Shown one piece after another: positions 14,401 through 26,400 of a DNA stretch of 64,000 nucleotides; position 1 is the stretch's first letter; every line of letters begins with the position of its first letter. The position numbers were made by a program, and so were the translations under genes. The notes under the pieces were generated by a model. The model saw nothing but the letters and a program-made list of their open reading frames with translations, was not told the DNA's origin and did no database searches. Location of the stretch: assembly GCF_027943255.1 (NCBI RefSeq), contig NC_072893.1:33998001-34062000 (forward strand). The letters are read 5' to 3'. This stretch comes from Anastrepha obliqua (Eukaryota; Arthropoda; Insecta; Diptera; Tephritidae).

Positions 14401-17400
14401 TCCGCATAGACTTTCCGTCGCCAGCCTTCAGCAGAGAGTAAATGTGTGTTCTCAGCTGCTGCAACGGCTTGAAAATGAAAGTTTTTTGAACCGTATCGTT
14501 ACTGGTGATGAAAAATGGGTCCTTTACAATAATCATGTTCGCAAACGCCAATGGTTTGATAAAGATGAAACACCAGAACTGACCCCTAGAAATGGCCTTC
14601 ACCCCAAGAAGATTCTCCTGTCTATTTGGTGGGATATGCCCGGTATTGTTTATTATGAACTTCTGGAGCCAAACCAGACGATAACTGCTGATTATTATTC
14701 CCATCAGCTATCAAACCTGAATGAGGGAGGCACTAAACAAAAAATTACCGTCTTTAGGGAATAGACGCAAAATTTTGTTCCACCACGACAACGCAGGACC
14801 TCATACCGTAAGGCAATTAGGCAAGCTGAACGAGCTCGGATGGGAGCTTTTCCGTGGACTTCAATCCCGTATGAGTAACAAGAACTACTCCTCAAAAGAC
14901 GCTATAAAAAGAGATATCGAACCGTATTTTGGTTCCAAGGGCAAACAATTATTTGAGCAGGGAATTAAAAATTTGCCTAAACGTTGGGAAGACATTGTAA
15001 ATAATGAAGGAAAATATATTATTGATTAATAATACTTTAAACATATTTTTTATTAAATTTAAAACCACCTTTAAAAAACGCACGAACTTATGGACAGACC
15101 TGATAGAACAAAAAAAAAATTGACAAAATGGCGCGGTTTTGAATTTGACACTCTAAAAATCGGTGTTTTTCAGTTGTTTATAAAAAAATACGAAATAATA
15201 GAAATAATAATATGATGCTAGTACGGGCGATAGTCATTGAACATATTAAAATTTCAGACGATTCGGTTGAATAGTGTTGTTTTTTTTTTGGTTTGATAAC
15301 ACCAGGCCGAAAAAAGTTGATTCGAGATAAATGAGTTTAAAGCTTAAAGTACAGGAGCGCGCGGACCGCTCTCTACCTAGCTAATGGGCTGTAGAAGCTA
15401 TAATATTGGGAAGTTCCGCATGAAAATTTCACAATATATTCTTAAGATGCTCTACTTCCGAAATATCGAAAAAACAAAAAATCAATTTTTTGAAATTTCT
15501 AGACCAGCGGGTCCCCTTAAGAACAACACAATCATTCCAGCGCTGCTCTAACATTTCAAACCCATTTTGAAGAACGATTTATCTTTTGCCTCAAAATAGG
15601 CCTCAGTTTCAGCGATAACCTCCTCATTCGAGCGAAATTTCGTACCGACAAGCATTTTTTTAGGTCTGCGAACAGCCAGTAGTCGCTGTGAGCCAAATCT
15701 GGCGAATATGGTGGATGTGGGAGCAATTAGAAGTTCAATTCATGTAGTTTTGCTATGGCGTTCATTGACTTGTGACTAACTTATTTGTGGTCAACAATGA
15801 CCACTTTGAACAAAGCTTTCACATAGTCAAATGCTCATGCAATATAAAGCCAATGCGGTCTTTTGATATCTTCAGGATGTCAGCCAACTCATGCATCTTC
15901 ACTTTCGACCATTCAAAACGATTTATTGGATTTTTGTTATGTTTTCTGGTATTACCGCCTCATTTGGACGTGCTTTGCATTGTGCATCATCGGTGTCTCT
16001 ACGACGACTCACAACTAACAACTGCCTTTTTAAGGTTAATACTAACTAAAAAAGAGATAAATGCAATAAAACTATGTGTTCGGCCCGGCTCTTTTTAGCC
16101 CATGTGTTAGTACCATAAAATATTTTATAAAAATTCCGAATCAAAATATTACCAAAACATCAAATGAGCTACTTTTGTGCGTACATAAAAATATATGCAT
16201 AAATATTTGCACATATCTATGTACGTTTACCGTACGATAGCTTTCTGAGCGGACAAAAATCAAAAATTCGGTTGTTCCAAGTATAGACGTTTTTGGTATC
16301 AAGATGATAGATTACCAGGATTGGCCAATCAGCTATGGGGAAAAACGAAATTGAGGAAGTAACTTCGGCTGTCACGTCACCGAGCACTCGGCAGCATAAC
16401 TTCTGCCCGTTCATTTCACGTATTCACACACTCTTTCAATCAGTCGTTAGCGAAGTGATATTGTGTTGATTTAGTTCGTATATCACCAACACAATCTCAG
16501 TTTTTCGTAAGCAAACCGTTGTCTTGACCCCGATGACGTGAACCAATCAGCAGGTTTTTTCAACCATCTGCATTTTTTCAACATGTTTTTGCTATTGTTG
16601 GAATGCTTCAAATGTTGAATATTTTTCTTAGTCTTAATTTCATCGCAAAATTGAAAGCTATCAAAAAGACAAATTAGGTTAGTGGACTAGAGTATTATGG
16701 AAAAACTTTTATCTAAACCCCACATTTCCTTATTTTTGCCCACTTTTTATATCTGGTCATACCACTGCGATTTACTTACTTTTTCTTTTTACTCTGTACG
16801 AACAAAATCATTGGTGCTCGCCTCTCGACGCGATGATTTACCTATTCTCTTCGTCTCACACTTATTAATTTTACTATTTATTTAAATTCATTTATGTAAA
16901 ATACACAAGCATTTTATGTGTTCTTTTTCTTAATACAGGGTGGCTGATGAATTTTGCTACATTAAGAAACTCAAATAACTTTTTTTTTAGTGTATGGAAT
17001 TCATTTATTTATTTTTTCAAATTTTATTAAATGTAGCTTAACTAGTTTTAAAAATAATTGAATTTAAATGCCCCCATGCTCGTTGACACAAGTGCGGCAT
17101 CTTAGTAAAAAGTTGTTCATTGCTGCTTTGAGAGTTGCGACAGGAATAGCCGCAATTGTTGCCCGAATGGATTGTTTTAGTTCATCCAAATTTGTTGGCT
17201 TTGTTTTATAAACTTCTTGTTTACATAAACCCCACAAGAAAAAGTCAGGTGCAGTAAGGTCAGGCGACCTGGGGGGCCAACGAAATTCGGAGTTTCTTGA
17301 AATCAGTTTATTGGGAAATTTTCGTCGCAACTCTGTCATAACAGTCTGGGCTATGTGAGACGTTGCCCCATCTTGTTGAAACCACACAGAGTTGAAAGGA

Positions 17401-20400
17401 ATTCTCTTTCGGCGTAGTTCTGGATAGAAAAATTCTTTCAGCATTTTCAAATAACGGTCTCCAGTAACCGTAACGGTGTGACCATTTTCTTCAAAAAAAT
17501 AAGGCCCGACAATACAGCGTGAAGAAACCGCACACCACACTGTCACGCGAAGAGGATGCAATTCCGTCTCGTGGAGTATCTGTGGGTTAGAAGTACTCCA
17601 TATTCGACAATTTTGTTTGTTCACATTGCCGTTTAAATCGAAATGGGCCTCATCAGACATGAAAAGGCAGTTTAACATGTTTTGGTCTTCTTCCACCATT
17701 TGCAGGATCTTCTGGCAAAATTCCAAGCGAATCGGCAAGTCTGCTGCATTCAGTTTGTTAACCATTTGAATTTTGTAGGGAAATAAGTCTAAATCTTTGT
17801 GCATTATTGTTTGCAAAGACTGTCGGCTGACACCAAGTTGAGCAGATAAGCTTCTTGTTGAAACCCTTGGATTGCTTTGTATAGCTGCAGCTACAGCAGC
17901 GATCGTTTCCTCCGTCCGAACTGGTGGGTTTCGATGATAAGGCCTTCTTGCGACTGTTCCTTGCTCAGCAAAATTATTCACCAGTCTCATTATGGTCCAT
18001 CTGCTCGGGGGATCGCCGCCAAACATCCGCCTGTACTCTCTCTGTACCAAAACTACGGACTCCAGTGCGTGATAGCGGCGGACTATCCAAATTCTTGTTT
18101 GCGTGTCCCAGTTATCCATTTTAATAAATTTTAAAGATCAATCTGCAAATTAAAACAAAAATGGAACAGATAACTTAAAAAGAAAAAAAGTATTATATGA
18201 CGTACTCGGCAGTCATTTTTGAAGTGAAAACTTCTTTAGAATCGTTGGGAGTGATTTGGGAAAAAGTGAAACGAAAAAAGCGACCAACTTGGCTACGAAG
18301 CGTTATATTATATGTTGATATAAACGTAGCGACGAACTAAATAAAAATAACTTTTATTTTTTCTTGTGATTCGAACCAAGGATTTTGGATCGGAAGCTCA
18401 CATTGCTAGTCGCTCGGCTACCGCGTCATGCTGTAGGTGCTGGCCTAAAAGTTATTTAGTTACGAAGCGTTATATTATATGTTGATATAAACGTAGCGAC
18501 GAACTAAATAACTTTTAGGCCAGCGCCGACAGCATGGCGCGGTAGCCGAGCGACTAGCAATGTGAGCTTCAGATCCAAAATCCTTGGTTCGAATCACAAG
18601 AAAAAAATTTTTTTTAAACAGATATTTTATTTTATTTTATGATATGTTTATGAGGAGCTTTTTTTCATGGCAGAAATACACTCGGTGTTTTGCCATTGCC
18701 TGCTGAGGGGTGAGCGCTATTAGAAAAATAATTTTCCTGAATTTTGGTGTTTTCACCGAGATTCGAACTGACGTTCTCTCTGTGAATTCTGAATAGTAGT
18801 CACGCACCAACCCATTCGGCTACGGCGTTTGTTTAATTTTACTGATGCAAAAATGAGGGAAAATATTTGAATAAAGTTTGCTTACTGTTTACACATTTTC
18901 CAAAGGTGACGGAGAACCAAAAAAAAAGTCGATTTTCAAACAAATATGAGTGCATATGTGTAATTGTGTTAGAGTTTCGGTCACGCCCCAGCAAAACCTG
19001 CGTGCATATGTGTTTGTAACATTCAAAAAAATGTAATTGTGTTAGAGTTTCGGTCACGCAGGTTTTGCTGGGGACGCTCATAATAGCAACCGCGTGTGTA
19101 TTTTTATATTCGTAAATATTTTCATTTTTAAATATTTACCGCAATTATGCCGAAAAACAATGCAGAAAAGTGTCGTGAATATCGACAGAAAAAAAATCAA
19201 TAAATTAAATAAAGTATACACCAGAAGTATCGCGGATACTTAGAAAAGATTACGATAAAGTTCCAATGATTTTAAGTGGCGATTTTAACGTAAATTTTGC
19301 ATTAGACACAGCGGTTCCTTCAATTGACTTTCTCAATACAACATTCAATTTAAAAATGTATAACAATCGCACTGAACCGACAACACGATCAAAAACAACA
19401 ATTGACGCGGTATTTCAAAGATATGTTGATAACATCGAAACCAAAGCATTTGTATCATATTTTAGCTATCATAAGCCACTCGTATCATTTGTTGAAATTG
19501 AAAACATTGAGGATGAATAATAATAAAATGAAGAAAATAAAATATGAACTTTATAGCAATATTATAATGAACCTATAATTATCCCGCCCCTAATGCTGCT
19601 TTCGTCTCATTCTCTCTCAGTTTGTCTTACGGAAGGTTTCACTTCTATCCCGTCTAACCGTTAGACTGGTATTTATTTTGTTTTTTTTTTAATAGTTGTA
19701 TTATGCATCAAATATAGTGGCAAATATTTGCAAAAATTTTGTAGATTATGCAAGATTGTAAATTGATAAAAAAAAGTGAAACATTTAAAATAAAAATTTT
19801 CAACTTTCAAATTTCATAAAAAAAATAGAAAAATGCGGCAACGGGTTTTAATTAAAATTCCTAGAAAAAATGTTGGCATGCAGTTTTGTAGCTCATTAAC
19901 TTCTAGTACAGGGTCTGGCACTCGAAGTGTAACTAATTAAAAAAAACCATACATTTAGTTTGGAAAATTACTTTTATTCAATTCAAAGTAAAAAATGTGT
20001 GGAAATAATACGAAATTAAGAATCATTTTGCTTTTGCTCGATATGACCACCTTTTACCTTGACTATGGCCTTGAGACGGTCCAGAAACGAATCGCAAGCT
20101 GTCCGAATGTGACTTTCAGGTATTTTGGCCACTCGCGGACAATGACTTCTTTCAGCGCCTCGAGACTTATGAGTCTTTTAGTTCGGTCTTTGCTCTTCAA
20201 AATGGCCCAAGGAGAATAATGCTCTGAATTCGCGTCTGGTGAATTTGAGAGCGATTGTGTGGGCGTTATGAAGTTCGTAACGCTGTTTTTTAACCATTCT
20301 TGGTACACTCGAGCTTTGTGAGACGGTGCCGAGTCATGTTCAAACGTCCATGGTCTGCCACCGAAATATTTGTCTGCCCACGGCTTCAAAGCAGCTTCCA

Positions 20401-23400
20401 GAATACTTTCCCGCTAATATTTCACATTTACCTTGACACCAGGTTCGATGAAAACGATTTGAGAGCGCCCATCTGTGATTACAGCGGCCCAAGTCAGGGG
20501 TGCTGCCTCCTGCTGGCCAATCGATGACTCAAATTCTCGTATGAACGGTCAGTCAAATAAACATTTTGGGAGTTTGCGAATTGTGCAATTTGAAAATCTT
20601 TCTCGTCAGAAAACACAATGTTCGGAAATTGACCGCTTTAGGCCAAGCGAAGCAACTCCTTCGCTTTCTTAAGTCAGACTCGTTCCTGCTTTGGTGTGAG
20701 ATCATACGCCTTTTGGGTCTTGTAACACTTGACTTTGAGATCATTTTCAGTATGCGGCGGATGCTACAGTCAGATATTGGCACTTCGTCGGGGATTTCGC
20801 TCAAGTCACTTCTTCATTTTTTTTTGTACCATTTCACGTGACGTTGCGGTCTTTTGATGACCACCTCCATGACGTTTTGCGATGCTACCATATGAGTAAT
20901 GGTGCGATAAAAAAAAACTTTATTTATATTAAGGTGCTCGAGCTCACGAACAAGCGCTGATGATGATATCCAGCCGAATATAATGCAATCACACTATTGC
21001 GTTTGAAATCCATTAGTGATTTTCTTTTTTCGCGTTTACTCTCCGCTTCCGTGTGCTTGTAAACAATACTCTGGACTGTCATTTAGCCAACTAACAGAAA
21101 GCTGATGCCCGTGCATCAGCTGCGCGAGCGATCGGAAGTTGGTTACACTTCGAGTGCCGGACCCTGTACAAAAAGTCCAAGTTTAAAGTTGCTGAAAAAT
21201 TACATTTTTTTATAATTTCTTTCCTTGAAGGTGATGCGTGTATTCTCTAAATAAAACGAAATGCATTTGAACAGAGGCATTCCGCTAGCCACCCGGAATG
21301 TTTTGGTGTACAATCGGTCGTTTTGTAGAAAAAATGTCATAATTAAAAAAAAAGAAAATATGCAGCTTTGTCGGAGGCTACATACTCTATGTTGTGTAAA
21401 AAATTCATAATCGATATTTGTATTTTAACAGTTTCTCATTGGAATATAGACGTAGTAGGATTTATAGCAGCTATTTCGTGAAACCTTTTTCAAGAAATCA
21501 ATTATAAGCCAGTTCGCCACAAACTGAGAAAATTGTGTACCTCGAAAGCTTTTGTGGTTCTTTCTTCAATTTTTATTTCAAATCAATCCAAGAATGATGA
21601 ATACAATTCGTTTCTCAATTCAGTATTCAATTCGCCTTCAAATCAATCAATATCAAGTACAAATATTCGCCGCTTCTTAAACTCCGGCTGAAGTTATAAT
21701 TTTAGGCTGAGTAGAAGAAGTGGTAATCTCCGAAAAAGCAGCTATAATTTTTTTTACCATAGAAATATAAATTGGCCTTGAGCTCACAAAACCAAAATTA
21801 ATATTTAAAATTATTAAACCGTAGTAAAAAGAAAAATGTGAAACACAAATATAATATAATCTCTATTATTTTTCTATTTCTCACTTTTGCCTTTTGCAGC
21901 AACCGGAGGTAGTTCGCCGTGACATACGCTTCGCGCGGCAACTCCAACTTTCATCCAAAGTGAAGGTGCCTTTTCCACACTCATTGTCGGTTGTGATGCG
22001 CGAAAACCCTGGTGGCTACCTTTCGCTCTTCACGCAAGGCACCGCCGACATAATAATGGATTTTTGTGATGATTTCTGGGATGGCAAAGATTTGCGCCCA
22101 CTGTCGGCACAGGATCGCAAAAAAGCGCTCGATTTCTATCAACGCAGCGCACTCACCGCCTACTGCACGGCCTTTTCATATCGCCCACTTCGTCATGGCA
22201 TCAATGGTGCGCTAAGTGGCGCAAAACACACAGGCGGTCCCATCGCTTACCTCGAGTTACCACCCGAGTCAAAAATACGTATGCAACATGTAGATCGTGC
22301 GCATTGCGACTTTGAGAGTGGGCATGGTCATGCCAAATTGAGTCACAGCATCAGCACCGATTCGCTGCTATTCTCCGAGAGCAAAGACGATGACATTAAC
22401 GATGTGGATGGTTGTTTTGAGATGCAATGCCATCAGGTGTTCATTGGTATGGTTACGATGCAGTACCAGGCCCAGACCGATATTGTGCAGCTGGTGGAGC
22501 GACTGGAACGCGCTTGCATACGATTCGTGCATTTCAGTAAGGAAAATGAGCTACGCTCGCGTGTGTTCTCGGAAAAAATGGGCCTTGAATCGGGTTGGAA
22601 TTGTCATATATCGTTGTTGAACGAAGCAGACGATAAGGCATCGACGAATACTGGCGCCGCCGCAAACGCAAATGCTGAAAAAGCTAACAACATTAGTGGT
22701 ACGTCAGCGACAGGGCAAACGCCCATGCGCTCTGGTAACAAAGATGCGCATACTAATATTGCGAACAATCATGATCACACAACAGCCATTATCACCATAA
22801 ACAACAACAACACTGCCACAAGCACCATCAATTCGACCACCACTGCCATTACTAGTAATAATACTTCATTGCCTCATAATGTTGAAAACATGAATCAGTG
22901 TAGCAGCACCATGCACCCCAACACAACCATCAGCAACCAAAACAACAACAACAACAGTAGTATTAGTAGCACGCATCACACTCATCAAACGCACCTAAAT
23001 ACATCGAACATTGCAGGAGGTGTTGGAGGCGCTGGCAACGACGCCGATGACGAGGGTAGCGACTTGCATCGACTGCTGCCGCCACCCAATCTCGAGTCTT
23101 CCAAAACGCTTAGCTCATCAGCTCCTGGCGCAATCTCCAATCCCGACGACTACAATGCGGTGCAGCTCAGCTCAACGCCGACATCTCGTCGCAGTAGCGC
23201 CAGCTATGGTGATGGTAATGGCAAAGAGCAATCCTCGCACTTAGTTGGGGATGGCGGGGTCGACGCAGAAGTAGCGCAAGCTAGCAAAGCTACTGCCGAT
23301 GCTGCTGCAGAGGAAAACCGCCAATCAGAGGATTCCGCCATGGATGAAAACTGTCGCTCCATGAGCATCATAACAGAAAGCACCGAACAAAGTGCTCCGG

Positions 23401-26400
23401 TACACTTTGATATGTCGAATCGTGCCAAATTGCCGCGTGGCATCGAGAATATACGTCCACATTTGGAGCAAGTCGATAATGTACCGTTGCAAGTGTCACT
23501 TTTCACCGACTGCTCGCCCGAAGCGACACGTCAAATGCTCGACATTATGCAGTCGTATGGAGAGATTGTCGTCTGCCTCGGCTCTTCGGCAAGCAATTCA
23601 AATGCGAAAATCTTCTTGCAGGCCGATTGCAGCATTGCTGTTGAACCACTATATCCGCAAGTTTGCCAAGATATTGCTGCATTCACGGAGAGCAATTTGA
23701 CTAATAATAAATTACGCCTGCTACGCCTTAAAAAAGATCTCAATGGCGAGGAGAAGTATGGCAGTCATGAGCCCTACACCACCGAAGAATTGCTCGAGAG
23801 CGGCTTCTATGGCAATGACGAGCCACAAATGCGTCCAATGCAAGCATCTGGCAACACCCTGTCGCCCGTCTATCTCAGCCGACTACTGAATTCGTTGGCC
23901 TGTTCAATATCCGTGTGTCGTGACGAGCCTTTGTCACTGGTGGCCATTATCGAGCTATCGCGTCGTTTCTCTTCAGGGCTCTGGAATTGTATACAATATT
24001 GGGCTTGCTGTGCTGGCGCACTTTCCGTAATTAACATATTGAGCGCCTGCCTTTCATTGCCACCGCTACTGACGCCGCTCATGGTTATCTACTTGATGAG
24101 CATACCGGTGCCGCTGATTGCTCTAGCGCTGGCGCACATCGATATTGATCCGAAGATTATGAACCGCGCAACTGGCAAGAAACAAACTGAGTATGACACG
24201 CAAGTTTTTGGTTTTGTGCTTTGGTGTTACGGCTGTAAATTTATCGCGCCTATTTTGGTATTGGTGAGTACGTATGCAAGTTAAGATGAGTTTTAGATGT
24301 AAGAATTTTCGAGAGAGTTTTGTAAATTTTGGCCCACGAGGCATCAGCGACTCAATCCATATGTTGGGTGTTCTTACGATTTCATTCGCCTTCAGCGCAC
24401 TTCTACAACTCCTAACAGACATATAAAATATTACAATCATGCCAAGGTATTACCTCAGCTGTTCATCAATAGAAATTTACAGATTTTTTTAATTCTAAAC
24501 GTTCCTACGACAGCCGGATTTACGTTACTCTTACGCCATGGGTGCTGTCGGTTCATCAGCATTCCAGAAAGTTGTATAACGCATTGTATAGAATGTTACA
24601 ACAACACACATCAAGAAGCAGAACTCCATACGCTGACATATCATTGAATCAAAATTCATATAATTAAAACAATTTAAATTGAAGGTGTCTGAGTTCCTCT
24701 CGAAAATATAAAGTAAGGGTTTTCCCAAGAATGATAGAAAGATGATATTCTTTCCATCATGGGGTTTTCCAATAACAGGTGTTAGGTGCTAAACAGGAGA
24801 GATGATTAACGATTTTTTGTGGCTAGAATTGGATGGTATTGATCTGAACAACAGGTATTTACAACAAGACGGTGCTACGTGCCACACAAGCAACGAAACC
24901 ATTGATCTTTTACGGGAAAAGTTTCCGGACCGTGTTGTCTCTCGAAGAGGTGATCACAATTGGCCACCGAGATCTAGTGATTTAACCCCTTGTGACTTTT
25001 TTCTTTGGGGTCACGTGAAAGAGAAGGTCTACGCGAAGAGTCCAGAGTCGATTCAAGACCTCAAAGAAGGAATTCGTGAGGCTATCGAGGACAAAGGGCA
25101 GCCACTTTGCAATTCGGTTAAGGAAAATTTCATGAAAGGATATTTTCCTGTAAGCGTGGTCGTTTGGTGGCACACCTTCCTCTTTATAATGAAATAAACA
25201 TCCGATCATTTATATTAAAAAATAGCATTTTTCTTTGAATATCAAAATAACACCTCTTATTGGAAAACCCTTTATTTAAGGGCCCGAACTACTGGTCAGG
25301 GCCACCCGAAATTATAAATTATACGCAAAGAAAATGCCATCTGCCCTAATTACTTTTTATACGCTAATGCTTTTACTTTTTATTACTTCTATTCGAAAAC
25401 AGGTTTTGGCCTATTGTACATTTATGGCCCATCCCATCGAGCTCATGGACATTGACGAAGAAAAATTTCATATAAATCTGCATATTGCGCGCATTTTTTC
25501 ATTTCTTGGCATTTTAGTGCATTTTGGTAAGCATACAGTTTTTTAAATACAATTTTTATTTTTTTTTTTCATTTTTTTTTATTTATTAATTATAGTATAT
25601 ACATACATACCTACATATCTGTATCAGACTATATAATTTTCGTATATATTTTAACATTTAAATAAAATTCTAATAAAATCTTTTTTTTTAACATTTTTTT
25701 TAATAATTTTTTTTTTAACTAATTATTTTTTCCAATTAAAAATTAATTTTTTTTTTAATATTAAATTTATATTTTTTAATTACTATATACAGCGGCGGTC
25801 AAAATTTTAGTAGTGCACATACGTAAAATGGAATGGGTTAAAAAAGTGCGTGTCATCGCTTTTATAAAAAATTTGATTTTTCCCCTCTTATTGCCACAAT
25901 GTCAATCGAAACAAATCCCAAAAAAATCCATGCGCTCTTTACAGCTTTCCATAGTTGGGTTTTGGGTTTATGTCTGGTGACTGTAGCGGCCATTCCATTA
26001 CGTTGATCTGACTCTCCTCAAACCATTTCGTCTCTGGCATATCGCAGCATGATGTCTTGAGTATATCAACATATGAAGCGCCAGTCATCATTTCCTTAAC
26101 CCAATGAATGAGTCGCACGCCTAGCCAAGAAAAGCATGCCCAGACCATAATGCTAGAACCAACATGCTTTATTGCTTTTGTTGTATACTTCGGCTGGTAT
26201 TCGGTGTTAGGTGGTCGTCTTACATATTGGCGCGATCCCTTTCCACCATACAAGCCAATCTACGACTCGTCCGACCATAAAATGTTGCGCCATTTGGTCG
26301 AAGGCCGATTTATATGTTCTTTGGCGAAACGAAGTCTCTTTTCTACATGCGTTTTTGTCAACAACGGTACTTTTCTTGAACTGTGGGCAGCCAGGTCGTG

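Larger units (their letters stand above)
13969..16107 (-). mobile_element. irritans-type mariner, interrupted
   Basis: The ends ACACATGGGCTGAAAAGTCC (left) and inverted ACACATGGGCTAAAAAGAGC (right) are flanked by TA. The transposase is on the minus strand: 15655-15521 reads MLVGTKFRSNEEVIAETEAY and, after removal of the TTAA element at 14058-15516, continues into a terminal 'CIVLNGNYIDE' and stop. The part above 15660 is degenerate, with stops. It lies in intron 5 of the TMEM94-like gene. Confidence 0.85.
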
